Position numbers and translations under genes: made by a program | Part shown: positions 1 to 9,023 of the stretch, one piece after another | Numbering within the stretch: position 1 is the stretch's first letter | Layout of the letters: the number at the start of each line of letters is the position of its first letter | Assembly: GCA_945876035.1 (NCBI GenBank) | Contig: CAMCMU010000021.1 | Location: forward strand, 1-64,000 | Reading direction: 5' to 3' | DNA length: 64,000 bases | From: Schlesneria paludicola DSM 18645 | GTDB lineage: Bacteria; Planctomycetota; Planctomycetia; Planctomycetales; Planctomycetaceae | The notes under the pieces: generated by a model | The model's input: only the letters and a program-made list of their open reading frames with translations | Databases searched by the model: none | Told to the model about the DNA's origin: nothing

Positions 1-110
1 TGACGCTCTGACAGCTCTCCTGTCGCCAGTGATTTCGAAATCGGGGCTTCAAAAATTGCGATGCGGATTTGCGGTTTTTTCAGCGGGACCATAAGATGTC
101 TTTCAGTGGT

Positions 111-145
111 GTTTGACTCAACCGTTTTGACTCAACCGTTTTGAC
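111..145. repeat. 14-bp tandem repeat, about 2.5 copies
   Basis: The unit reads TTTTGACTCAACCG. Copies lie at 111-124 (one base different at the first position) and 125-138, followed by a partial copy at 139-145. It lies in the short gene-free left edge of the window, downstream of the DUF4392 gene, which runs on the minus strand. No function is evident. It looks like a slippage duplication. Confidence 0.85.
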
Positions 146-239
146 ATCGCTTTGAGGCCACTCTCCACAAAGATGATTCAGGGAGGATCATTCGGCATGG
201 AAGCCGAAGTTTTGTCTTCTTGCCCTGCGTCGTCCTGTA

Positions 240-1271
240 TCAGATGTTCATCAAGCGGCGAAGTCCCTCCCAAGGTTCGATGTACTCCTCGAACGGTAAT
301 CCGTCCGCTGTTGGCTCTTGTCGGCGTGTGATGCCGTCGACCGCCGGACCGTCTTGAACCAGACGCTCCAGCATTCTTTTTTGCTGGTCTGTGGTCCAGT
401 TGGCAGCGGCACTCGTCTCGTTCCGGAGAGTCAAGATCGCCGCTGCCAAGGCTTGTCCGCCCCAGTTGCTGACTCCGGCAAGAATTGTCCAGTCGGTCGC
501 AATCCGGCAGGGGATTCGGCTCGCGTAGGGGCCTTTCAGGCGGCGTTTGAGTTCTCCCCATCGAATACTCCCCATGCCGATTTCATTGCCCCCGTCGCCA
601 ATTCCGATCGTGTGGATCCACGGGCAGCTTCTGGAGAGTTCAAACAATCGATGCAAGGAGCCCGTATGGGCGTCGATGCACTCGCCTCGCATGTTGTGGC
701 AGCGATCTTGATCGACTCGAGGAACAATCTCATCGAACAGCGCCCGCTCGCAGGGACCATTATTTGTGGACCCTTGCGACTGCCTCGCGATTGAGTCGCC
801 TGTATGTGATGGGCCGACTCGCTCGATGGAAATCAGATGTGTCGTGATCGGGACGGCAGACGGGCCCCTCAGCAACTCCGCAAACCATTGTTCCTGATCG
901 TTTGCCATTCGGGGTAGGATCGAGATGCAATCTGGAGTCAGTCCCATTTCTCGGCCAGCCACTTCGATGGCTGAACGGCAGTGTTCATCAGTCACCAGTT
1001 GGACGTCCATCCCAATGTGTTTCATGGCGGCAGCCAGCATTGCCGCACCGGGTGGACCATCCGTTTCAGCCGACGGTGGTGTGGCTCCCGGAATAAAAAA
1101 ACCCGTCACAATGATCGCGCGTTGTCCGAATTCGTCAATGTGTCTTGCGGCGTTTCCCATGTGCCCCAAGCAGAGCGGACCAAAACTGGATTCGGACGAA
1201 ATCAATCCGCGCTGGGCAGGATCGCGGCGTATTAAACCCTCCATTTTGGCAAGGGTGACGTTACAGGTCAT
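240..1271 (-). CDS. DUF4392 / D-glutamate-cyclase-like protein
   Basis: The 343-residue protein matches the C-terminal domain of D-glutamate cyclase (DUF4392). Members of that family convert D-glutamate to 5-oxo-D-proline. The diagnostic stretch is GIGDGGNEIGMG, near residue 225. Other family features visible are an N-terminal nucleotide-fold-like segment (ITGFFIPG-like, near residue 55) and the block PPGAAMLAAA, near residue 73. No signal peptide or membrane segment is seen, so it should be cytoplasmic. The ATG at 1271 begins about 265 bp from the divergent Rieske gene. It stands alone, with no racemase or glutamate enzyme beside it, so the actual substrate is inferred from the family only. 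Family assignment is firm; the exact reaction is not. Confidence 0.8.
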   Translation of the reverse strand: MTCNVTLAKMEGLIRRDPAQRGLISSESSFGPLCLGHMGNAARHIDEFGQRAIIVTGFFIPGATPPSAETDGPPGAAMLAAAMKHIGMDVQLVTDEHCRSAIEVAGREMGLTPDCISILPRMANDQEQWFAELLRGPSAVPITTHLISIERVGPSHTGDSIARQSQGSTNNGPCERALFDEIVPRVDQDRCHNMRGECIDAHTGSLHRLFELSRSCPWIHTIGIGDGGNEIGMGSIRWGELKRRLKGPYASRIPCRIATDWTILAGVSNWGGQALAAAILTLRNETSAAANWTTDQQKRMLERLVQDGPAVDGITRRQEPTADGLPFEEYIEPWEGLRRLMNI

Positions 1272-1537
1272 GAAATTGTCCCAATCTTGACGTGATTAAA
1301 ATGTTGTTCCGATGACCCAGCTTAACATCGGGTCAATGAAGAATCTTGCCGAACAGCCGACAACGTTGGTTCTTGCTTCTGAGAAATTTAAGAAGGGCTT
1401 AGTTCACGCGGTTGTCAGTCCGAATGGATATTGCAAGAATCCAGCGTTAACCTTGGGCGATTTAAGGCGAGACGCGCAAGACCATAGTTTTTCAAGCGCT
1501 TCCTGTGACACGAAGAAGCGAGCGGAAGTGAATCGAA

Positions 1538-2518
1538 ATGGACGACAAAAAGCCTTCCACATCAGACATCCTTGCGAAAATCCGGGCGCAGAAGGCCGCT
1601 GCCGCTGCGGTAACTCCTGCACCAGTGGCAGCTCCTGCACCAGTGGCAGCTCCCGCAGTGACGCCGGCGGCTGCAATTGCTCCGCAGTCCAAGCCTGGTT
1701 CGACAAAAGATATTTTAGCGGCGATTCGTGCCAAGGGTGCCATCCCTGCGGCGGGGCCGTCGGCTCCGGCAGTCGCTGGAGTGTCTGTCCAGTCGGAGGT
1801 CAAAGCCGTTGCCGCGTCCACGAGTCCTCGGCCGTCCGTGCAGGATATGTTGAAGGCCGTACGTGAAGGGCAGGGTGTTCCTTCGTCGGCCAAGCCGACG
1901 GTGGCTGCAACGTCGGCTGGCAAGGTTCCCGTCGTCGCTCCGCCTGTCCCCTCCAAGCCGGTTATGGCTTCCAAAAAAGTGGTTCAACCGCGTCGCGGGT
2001 TCTTGATGAATGCGGTGGTCACGATTTCGTATCCGTTTCTCAGTGCCTTCCGCGTCGCATGGACTTCGATGGCGGCGGTGACTGGGGTCGCTACGCTCGG
2101 GACCGCGCGATTCATGTTTCCCAACGTTCTTGTGGAGCCTCCCTCCAAGTTCAAAGTCGGGCCGATGTCTGATTACCCATTGAATTCGGTGTCGAATAAG
2201 TGGAAAGATCAATACGGTGTCTGGATTGTTCACACCGATCAATACGAAGGGCGTAATCTTGTCTTCGCCCTCGCCTCTGTGTGTACCCATCTCGGCTGCA
2301 CTCCGAGTTGGCTGGATGGCGAGCAAAAGTTTAAGTGCCCCTGTCACGGATCTGGATTTTATATGACGGGCGTCAACTTTGAGGGTCCCGCGCCGCGTCC
2401 GTTAGAGCGAGTTGGTTTAAAGATCGCCGAAGGGATGCTGGAAGTCGATAAAAGCGTGAAATTTCAGGGTGAAATGGGGCAGTGGAATGACGCCGCGTCG
2501 TTTGTTGAGTTGGCGTAA
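1538..2518 (+). CDS. Rieske [2Fe-2S] subunit with long N-terminal extension
   Basis: This 326-residue protein is the Rieske iron-sulfur subunit of a bc-type quinol oxidoreductase. It takes electrons from quinol at the membrane and passes them to a c-type cytochrome. The cluster-binding boxes are CTHLGC (near residue 249) and CPCHGSGF (near residue 267); both Cys-His pairs are intact. A single membrane anchor lies near residues 160-190. Residues 1-150 are unusual: an Ala/Pro-rich cytoplasmic-side extension carrying three spaced copies of a short motif (residues 9-19, 57-67 and 102-112; consensus D-I/M-L-A/K-A/K-I/V-R). An 18-bp tandem duplication at 1614-1649 underlies part of the linker. ATG 1538 is preceded by GGAAG. 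It is the first gene of the respiratory cluster and sits directly upstream of cytochrome b. Confidence 0.93.
   Translation: MDDKKPSTSDILAKIRAQKAAAAAVTPAPVAAPAPVAAPAVTPAAAIAPQSKPGSTKDILAAIRAKGAIPAAGPSAPAVAGVSVQSEVKAVAASTSPRPSVQDMLKAVREGQGVPSSAKPTVAATSAGKVPVVAPPVPSKPVMASKKVVQPRRGFLMNAVVTISYPFLSAFRVAWTSMAAVTGVATLGTARFMFPNVLVEPPSKFKVGPMSDYPLNSVSNKWKDQYGVWIVHTDQYEGRNLVFALASVCTHLGCTPSWLDGEQKFKCPCHGSGFYMTGVNFEGPAPRPLERVGLKIAEGMLEVDKSVKFQGEMGQWNDAASFVELA
1614..1649 (+). repeat. 18-bp tandem duplication inside the Rieske linker
   Basis: Two exact adjacent 18-bp copies (1614-1631 and 1632-1649) encode the repeated peptide TPAPVA/APAPVA in the Ala/Pro linker of the Rieske protein. The reading frame is kept because the unit is a multiple of three. 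Confidence 0.9.
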
Positions 2519-2595
2519 TTTTTTTGGATTCGTTTTGAATTTGGTTGAGAGCCGGTCTGCGCCAGTTTGGCGTTCAGTGGCTTGAGGGATCATCG

Positions 2596-3369
2596 ATGTC
2601 AGTGGGCGACTATATTCGTGGTTCGCAGATTTGGAAAAGTATTTTTCGACATCCGGCGCCCGTTGATCGGCGGAACCGAATTGTTGTGATGCTGACCAAT
2701 TTCTTTTTACATCTGCACCCCGTCTCGATTAAGCAGCAGGGGATTGCGTTGTCCTACACCTGGTGTATGGGTGGGATTACCTTCTTTCTGTTTCTCGTGG
2801 AGACGGTTACGGGTGTTCTGTTGATGTTCTACTACCGTCCGACGCTGGAGTTCGCCTTCAACGACATCTTGGCGCTGCGAGACGTGACAACGTTGGGGAT
2901 TATGCGGGAAATACACCGTTGGGCTGCCCATGCGATGGTGATCACTGTCTGGTTGCATATGTACCGGGTCTTTCTGACAGGAAGCTATAAGCCTCCCCGG
3001 GAGTTCAACTGGGTGATCGGCGTATTACTGCTGGTGTTGACCCTGTTGCTGTCTTTCACGGGGTATCTGTTGCCGTGGGATCAGTTGGCCATCTGGGCGA
3101 TTACCGTCGGCTCCAATATGGCGAGGGCAACACCCGTTCTGGGGTATGAAGGGCCCGGGGCACAATTGCTGAATGTCGGTGGATTCGATCTGATTACCAA
3201 CGGCAGCGATGCGCGATTTTTGCTGTTAGGAAGTCGCTTTGTGAGTGAGGCGACTCTGAATAGATTTTATATTTTGCACTGTGTTGCGATTCCGCTGGTT
3301 GTTTCGCTGCTCATTGCCATTCACTTCTGGCGTGTTCGAAAAGACGGTGGAATCAGTCAGCCTCTGTAG
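2596..3369 (+). CDS. Cytochrome b, N-terminal (b6-like) subunit
   Basis: This 257-residue integral membrane protein corresponds to the four-helix heme-binding half of cytochrome b, as in cytochrome b6. It binds both b hemes and forms part of the quinol sites. Heme ligands are visible as two His pairs: IHRWAAHAMVITVWLH, with 13 residues between the pair, and LHCVAIPLVVSLLIAIH, with 14 residues between the pair, the latter as in b6f-type proteins. The SFTGYLLPWDQ motif of the quinol-oxidation site is present. ATG 2596 has GAGGG about 8 bases upstream and is preferred over an upstream TTG at 2545. It ends 72 bp before the second cytochrome b gene, so the two halves are separate proteins. Confidence 0.93.
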   Translation: MSVGDYIRGSQIWKSIFRHPAPVDRRNRIVVMLTNFFLHLHPVSIKQQGIALSYTWCMGGITFFLFLVETVTGVLLMFYYRPTLEFAFNDILALRDVTTLGIMREIHRWAAHAMVITVWLHMYRVFLTGSYKPPREFNWVIGVLLLVLTLLLSFTGYLLPWDQLAIWAITVGSNMARATPVLGYEGPGAQLLNVGGFDLITNGSDARFLLLGSRFVSEATLNRFYILHCVAIPLVVSLLIAIHFWRVRKDGGISQPL

Positions 3370-3441
3370 TTGTTTTGAGCAGTTGGATGCGTTGCCCGTA
3401 TCCGCTGTCGCGTTCTGTTGAAAATTTGCGGCTCCCGACTC

Positions 3442-4830
3442 ATGCAAACACATTTGCTTCACAATCCTGACTTAACGGAATCCGTAATTTACGGGCTCGG
3501 CTGGGTCTATCTGTTGTTGTTCATCGCGAACTGCGTGTGGGTTCGTCGCAGTTACAAGTTCGATGGTGATTGTCAAATCAAGATGGGCGGCTTGCTCGGC
3601 CGGGGAATTCAGATTCCGACGGCAAGTTTTTGGGCCTTGTACGCTGCCATGCTGCTGATGGTTTCGGTGACTCATCTCACGGGCTCGCACAATCCACAGT
3701 CGTTCCTAATCCGGATGCCGGAACTGTTCAAAGAGCCGATCAATGCCGGATCGAATCCCGTAGCATTTTTTATTGGATCGACCGCACTGTACATCGCCAT
3801 GATTGTTCTGCGGTCGTGGTGGACCACGAACACCGCTGGTTGGGTTCTTCTCAATCTGTCACTGTTGTTCTTAGCGATGAGCATCACCGACTACGATTTT
3901 CGCCAGATCGTCGGCAAGCCCGACAACGTTCCCATTGTAGCCATGCTTTACATTGTCGGATTTTTTACGTGGTTGTATTTCAAGAAATCGGTTGAGAACG
4001 ACAAGCGACGAGCCGAAGGACGGCCCCTGCTGGAGCAGGAAAATAACGAAAAGGTTTTGACGTGGCCGGATCTGGTCTATAGCGAATTGATCTGCATGGT
4101 CGTGGTCACCGCCGTTCTGGTGGCTTGGGGGATTGTCCTGCAGGCGCCACTGGAAGAGCCTGCATCGGCTGCCAAAACACCAAACCCTTCGAAGGCACCT
4201 TGGTACTTTCTTGGATTGCAGGAGATGCTGGTTTATTTCGATCCCTGGATGGCCGGGGTTGTGCTCCCCAGCGTGATTCTCGTCGGACTGATGGCGATTC
4301 CCTATATCGACTTCAACAAGCTGGGAAATGGTTATTATACGTTCAACGAACGCAAGTTCGCGGTCTCCACGTTCCTGTTCGGATTCCTGCCTCTGTGGGT
4401 GGCCATGATCGTTCTGGGAACCTTCCTTCGGGGGCCCAATTGGAACTTCTTCAGCCCCTATGAGTATTGGGACGTTCACAAGCTCGAGTTTTTGAACAAC
4501 GTCAACCTCTCGGAATGGTTTTGGTTGTCGATTATGGGACAACAGTTGCCGGTGGCGCCGGCGGGTTCGACCGCTGCGTACCAGATATGGATGATTGTTG
4601 TGCGGGAGTGGCTGGGATTGCTTGCGACGCTGGCTTATCTATTCGCCTTACCACCGCTGATGGCGGTGACCGTTTTCCGTAAGTTCTTCACAAAAATGGG
4701 TTTTCTGCGATACATGGTGTTAGCAAATTTAATGCTGTTCATGATGTCTCTGCCGATCAAGATGGTTCTCCGCTGGGCGGTGAATCTAAAGTACATTGTG
4801 GCAATTCCGGAGTGGTTTTTTAATATCTAA
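3442..4830 (+). CDS. Cytochrome b C-terminal (subunit IV-like) protein, enlarged
   Basis: This roughly 462-residue polytopic protein has about ten predicted membrane helices. Its second half contains the C-terminal cytochrome b domain. The motif at the position of PEWY reads APWY, within PSKAPWYFLGLQEML, so the usual Glu before Trp-Tyr is replaced by Pro, although a Glu follows six residues later. The N-terminal 200 residues add about five helices that b6f subunit IV does not have. It should pair with the b6-like subunit just upstream to complete the quinol-oxidizing core. I prefer ATG 3442; a TTG at 3418 would add eight residues, and neither has a strong Shine-Dalgarno sequence. The function of the extra helices is unknown. 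Confidence 0.88.
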   Translation: MQTHLLHNPDLTESVIYGLGWVYLLLFIANCVWVRRSYKFDGDCQIKMGGLLGRGIQIPTASFWALYAAMLLMVSVTHLTGSHNPQSFLIRMPELFKEPINAGSNPVAFFIGSTALYIAMIVLRSWWTTNTAGWVLLNLSLLFLAMSITDYDFRQIVGKPDNVPIVAMLYIVGFFTWLYFKKSVENDKRRAEGRPLLEQENNEKVLTWPDLVYSELICMVVVTAVLVAWGIVLQAPLEEPASAAKTPNPSKAPWYFLGLQEMLVYFDPWMAGVVLPSVILVGLMAIPYIDFNKLGNGYYTFNERKFAVSTFLFGFLPLWVAMIVLGTFLRGPNWNFFSPYEYWDVHKLEFLNNVNLSEWFWLSIMGQQLPVAPAGSTAAYQIWMIVVREWLGLLATLAYLFALPPLMAVTVFRKFFTKMGFLRYMVLANLMLFMMSLPIKMVLRWAVNLKYIVAIPEWFFNI

Positions 4831-4973
4831 TTTGGTTCGTCCGACAGGTCGCTGATCTCTCGGTCGGATCGGGTTCACACAGGATGTCTGGTCAAGTTCA
4901 AACAGAGTGTCTGGCCGACGGTTGGCTGGAGTTTGGCTTCCCGAAGAACTGACCCGAAGGACGGTTCGGTACT

Positions 4974-7900
4974 ATGCCGGCGACTGACGATTATCTTCGC
5001 AATCTGAAATTAATGCACCGCGTGTTCTGTGGCAGCGCTGTGTTGTTGCTGGGCACGACCTTGTGGATGATGTGGGCCGACTACGATGATGAGTGGCGGA
5101 CCTATCAACGACAGGCGTTCACTTACCAAGCCGAGAGGCTGAAGGCTCGCGAAAACGCGGTCAGTGCCTCGCCGGATTACAAAGAAAAGGTGAGTGAACT
5201 TGCTCAGCGGATTCAGGCCGCCGATGTGGAACTGGTGAAGCAACACGTCGAAGTCGAGAAGTTGGCCAATCAGGTGAAAGCGGCCGTCGGCAAGACCTCC
5301 AATCACTTGCGGTCTTTAAAAACGGAGCGGGCACGGCGTGATGTCGCCCGCGCGAACTACAACCTCGCCATTCGTGATGAATTGGTGGGTCAGGATCTTG
5401 CCAAGCGGGAACAGGCATACCAAACCATCGAAGCCAGTGTGCAAACGATGGAGGTTCAGTTCGGTGAGTTGAAATTTCAGGAAAATCTCGCCAAGGGGGA
5501 TCTCACCAAGGTGACCGGCGTGCGAGATATGTCTCAGAAAGAACTCAAGGGGGTAGAGACACAATCGGTCCTGATCCACGCCGCGCTCAACAAGATCGAG
5601 CCGGATACGTGGCTCTCGAAGACGAAGCGCCAGATGATGCTCCTGCCGATTATCGACGGTTTCAACTCACCAGAACGGATCACTCAAGATTGGATGCCGA
5701 AGCTGCAGTTTGGTCTCGGTGGCATGGGTACTGTTTCGCGTTTTGACCGGTGTCGAACATGCCATGCGATGATCGATACAGTCGATGATACGGTCAAGAC
5801 TTCGGTGGTGGGTGCTTTTCCACACGGAACAGCACAGGACCGACGCTTTGCCCATCCTTATGCGTCACACCCGCGTCTGGATGTCTACCTCGGAGCGACT
5901 AGCCCGCATCCCCTGCCGAAGTTCGGTTGTACGGTTTGCCACGAGGGGCAGGGATCCGGAACGTCATTTACCAATGCTTCACATACTCCGAATGATCCGA
6001 CGCAGGCCGACGATTGGGCCGAACACCACAAGTGGTCTGACAACCATTTCTGGGAACGTCCCATGGCTCCGACGCGATTTAAAGAGTCCTCTTGCATTAA
6101 ATGCCATGTGAATATCACCGAATTGGCGGTCAACGAAAAATATGGGCCAACCGCTCCGAAAGTGGCCCGTGGACATGATCTGGTCAAGACCTACGGTTGC
6201 TTCGGATGTCATGAAATTCAAGGTTATGAAGGTTCGAAAATCATTGGGCCCGATCTGCGTCTAGAGCCCTCCACTCCGGAAGAGGCTGCGGAGATTGCTA
6301 ACGATCCGACGATGGTCGCTGGAAAAATGCGAAAAGTCGGACCCTCCCTGCGACATCTGGCCTCCAAAGCGGAGGCGGGATTTGTGGCCTCGTGGACAGA
6401 AGAGCCGAAGCGATTTCGCCCGACGACACGAATGCCGCAGTTCTTCAAGCTGGAAAATCAACAGGACGTCCATGGTCAGCAGTACAACCCCGTGGAAATC
6501 GCGGCGATGACTCATTACCTCTTGAGCAAGTCATCAAGTTACGAACAGCTGACTCCGGCAGTGGATTACGTGCCGGATGCGAAACGTGGTCAGGAACTGT
6601 TTGCGACAAAGGGCTGTGTCGCCTGCCATACACACGAAGCCGTTCCTGGTTTGGACGCCGTGTTTGGACCAGAGTTATCAAAAATCCATGCGAAACTGAA
6701 GGCGGGACAGCAGGGCTTCAATTGGTTGTACACCTGGATTCGCGAGCCTGAACGGTATCACCCGCGGACAAAAATGCCTCACTTGTTTCTCGATGCTGAA
6801 GGGACCGGCGAGAAGCGAATCGACCCCGCCGCCGACATCGCTGCGTTCTTGTTGAAACTGGAAGGAGCTCCGGTCGACTTCAAGCCGACGGCCGATTACG
6901 AGACGCCCGTCGTCACCGACCAACTTCTCGACGAACTCGTATCCCATTTTCTGGGAAAATCGCTCACGAAAAGTCAGATTGCTCAGTTTATGGAGTCGGG
7001 TCAGTATCCAATCGCGATCGACAGAATTAAGGGAGATGAAATTGAGTTAGTCGGTCAGAATACGGGGGAATTGAATGCCACCGAATGGAAGAATCGCAAG
7101 CTGACCTATCTTGGACGAAAGTCCATTTCCCGATACGGCTGTAACGGATGCCACGACATTCCGAATTTCGAGCAGGCACGACCGATTGGGACCGCGTTGC
7201 AAGATTGGGGAAAGAAAGACCGTTCCCGTTTGGCGTTTGAACACATACACGAATACTTGAATCACCACGGCCAAGCGGGATTCGGGATCACCGTCTCCAG
7301 CCTCGATGATGCCGCTGCCAAACGGTTGCAAATCGAACATACTTCGGGTGTTCGGGTGACGAATTCAAAAGGCAAGACACTCGTGGTCGATGACGTTGTC
7401 ACCAGTCTTGATGGCGTCGGAGTGACCGACGTCGATCAGTATCATGATCGATTGGATCGGACGATTGTCGGCAGCGATGTGGCAATTGGCATCTTGCGTG
7501 GTGGCCACGATCAAACGGTCACGCAACACGCGGATTCCTCATTGTTGGAGCGCGTCGAACAGGGGATCGGTAGCGCTGAACGCAAAGAATTTTCAGAAGG
7601 TGGCCCAACGGCTGAGCGCGAACTGTCCGCAGCGTTTTATGTGGAAAATCTGCTGCATCACGGACGCCCCGGTTTTCTGTGGCAGAAACTTCGTCAGCCG
7701 CGCAGCTACGACTACAAAATGATTGAGACGAAGCCTTATGATGACCGCCTGAAAATGCCCAAGTTTCCGTTTTCAGAGGATGACATCGACGCCATCGCCA
7801 CGTTTGTGCTGGGCTTGGTCGTCGAGCCGCCTGCCGTGGAATACATGTACAATCCGACCGGAGTGGCGGGTGCGAAAATTCGTGGCGAACAATTGATTGA

Positions 7901-9023
7901 GCAGTTCAATTGCTCTGGTTGTCATGTGTTGGAGCTTCCCACGATTCGCTATGCGGCTGACGTAGACGCGATCACGGCCTCTGACCCGTCCACGGATTAT
8001 CCAGAAGCGGTCGCACTCCTGAAAAAGTTGCGGCCAATGACCGAAGGGACAACCGGAGAGACGAAGGCGATCAAGACCACAGAGGGTCTCAAGACGTTGC
8101 CGATCGTGGAGTTCCATGGGATGATTTCCGGCACCCCGGATCCGGCGGACCCTCCCGAAGATCAAGAGTACGTCGTCGAGTTGTGGGAAAGCTTGAAAGT
8201 TCTGGGCAAAGAGCTGTTTCCCACCTATAAATTCATCTTTCCAGCGGCCAACTTGGACAAGATCGAGCCGGCACGTGGTGGCCGGTACGCGGAGTGGCTT
8301 GTTCAGCGGTTACTGGATCAGAGTGTTGCTAAGGAACGATCGCTGGCGTGGCAAATGGCACCGCCACCACTCGACATGGAAGGGACCAAGGTCCAAACAC
8401 CGTGGCTGTTTAACTTCCTTCGCAATCCTGGAAAAATACGACATACCACGGTGCTGCGGATGCCGCGGTTCAATATGAGTGACGACGAAGCAAAAGCATT
8501 GGCAAACTATTTCGCGGCCGTGGGTAACGCACCATTCCCCTACCAGCTGATTGAGCAGCGAGAACCAGCGTATCTGGATGCAGTCAACAGCGACTTTCAT
8601 AAGGTCTTTCCTGACAAAAAGAACGAGTACCTGACGGAGTCTTGGCAGATGTTGAATGCGCCACTGTGCATCAAGTGCCATTCGGTCGGTGGGCGACAAG
8701 TAACGGTCAGCGATCCCGCCAAGGATATTCGAGGTCCGAATCTCGAGCTCGCGTCGGAGCGACTGAAACCGGATTGGTTGCTGTTGTGGCTCTTCCGACC
8801 CTCGTGGATTACACCCTATACATCGATGCCGTCGCCGCTGCCTCCGCAACAAGCGGGGGGGCAACCACGTTATCCGGAGTTGTTTGACGGAGAGGGATTG
8901 AGGCAGACGGTTTCGTTGCGGGATTCGTTGGTCAACTATTACAAGCTTTTGGAGCGTGAAGTCGGGACGGTCGATGCTCAAAAGTCTGCATCGCGGGTAG
9001 ACGCTGGAAAGGGTCAACAATGA
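4974..9023 (+). CDS. Giant membrane-anchored octaheme cytochrome c with PDZ-like domain
   Basis: The 1349-residue protein starts with a membrane anchor (about residues 14-32), followed by a charged coiled coil (about 45-210). It then carries eight CxxCH heme c sites with first Cys at residues 260, 319, 374, 409, 548, 723, 980 and 1232. Between sites six and seven lies a PDZ-like region (about 765-850; VVDDVVTSLDGVGV followed by VAIGILRGG). The anchor and coiled coil point to a periplasm-facing electron-transfer subunit held on the membrane. It occupies the place in the operon where cytochrome c1 would be expected, between the cytochrome b genes and the oxidase, so it is inferred to accept electrons from the Rieske protein. 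ATG 4974 lies 143 bp after the b subunit, and the stop overlaps the next start by 4 bp, indicating translational coupling. The domain combination is unfamiliar to me. Confidence 0.88.
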   Translation: MPATDDYLRNLKLMHRVFCGSAVLLLGTTLWMMWADYDDEWRTYQRQAFTYQAERLKARENAVSASPDYKEKVSELAQRIQAADVELVKQHVEVEKLANQVKAAVGKTSNHLRSLKTERARRDVARANYNLAIRDELVGQDLAKREQAYQTIEASVQTMEVQFGELKFQENLAKGDLTKVTGVRDMSQKELKGVETQSVLIHAALNKIEPDTWLSKTKRQMMLLPIIDGFNSPERITQDWMPKLQFGLGGMGTVSRFDRCRTCHAMIDTVDDTVKTSVVGAFPHGTAQDRRFAHPYASHPRLDVYLGATSPHPLPKFGCTVCHEGQGSGTSFTNASHTPNDPTQADDWAEHHKWSDNHFWERPMAPTRFKESSCIKCHVNITELAVNEKYGPTAPKVARGHDLVKTYGCFGCHEIQGYEGSKIIGPDLRLEPSTPEEAAEIANDPTMVAGKMRKVGPSLRHLASKAEAGFVASWTEEPKRFRPTTRMPQFFKLENQQDVHGQQYNPVEIAAMTHYLLSKSSSYEQLTPAVDYVPDAKRGQELFATKGCVACHTHEAVPGLDAVFGPELSKIHAKLKAGQQGFNWLYTWIREPERYHPRTKMPHLFLDAEGTGEKRIDPAADIAAFLLKLEGAPVDFKPTADYETPVVTDQLLDELVSHFLGKSLTKSQIAQFMESGQYPIAIDRIKGDEIELVGQNTGELNATEWKNRKLTYLGRKSISRYGCNGCHDIPNFEQARPIGTALQDWGKKDRSRLAFEHIHEYLNHHGQAGFGITVSSLDDAAAKRLQIEHTSGVRVTNSKGKTLVVDDVVTSLDGVGVTDVDQYHDRLDRTIVGSDVAIGILRGGHDQTVTQHADSSLLERVEQGIGSAERKEFSEGGPTAERELSAAFYVENLLHHGRPGFLWQKLRQPRSYDYKMIETKPYDDRLKMPKFPFSEDDIDAIATFVLGLVVEPPAVEYMYNPTGVAGAKIRGEQLIEQFNCSGCHVLELPTIRYAADVDAITASDPSTDYPEAVALLKKLRPMTEGTTGETKAIKTTEGLKTLPIVEFHGMISGTPDPADPPEDQEYVVELWESLKVLGKELFPTYKFIFPAANLDKIEPARGGRYAEWLVQRLLDQSVAKERSLAWQMAPPPLDMEGTKVQTPWLFNFLRNPGKIRHTTVLRMPRFNMSDDEAKALANYFAAVGNAPFPYQLIEQREPAYLDAVNSDFHKVFPDKKNEYLTESWQMLNAPLCIKCHSVGGRQVTVSDPAKDIRGPNLELASERLKPDWLLLWLFRPSWITPYTSMPSPLPPQQAGGQPRYPELFDGEGLRQTVSLRDSLVNYYKLLEREVGTVDAQKSASRVDAGKGQQ

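Noticed and set aside
1404-1974. Long antisense frames opposite the Rieske N-terminus
   Set aside because: They mirror the Ala/Pro-rich codons of the real gene, lack ribosome sites and have no family similarity.
2545-2595. TTG start extending cytochrome b by 17 residues
   Set aside because: The ATG at 2596 has a good ribosome site and gives the family's usual N-terminus.
2596-9023. Alternative complex III (Act) reading of the cluster
   Set aside because: No NrfD-like membrane subunit or molybdopterin-type iron-sulfur subunit is present; a true Rieske and cytochrome b are.
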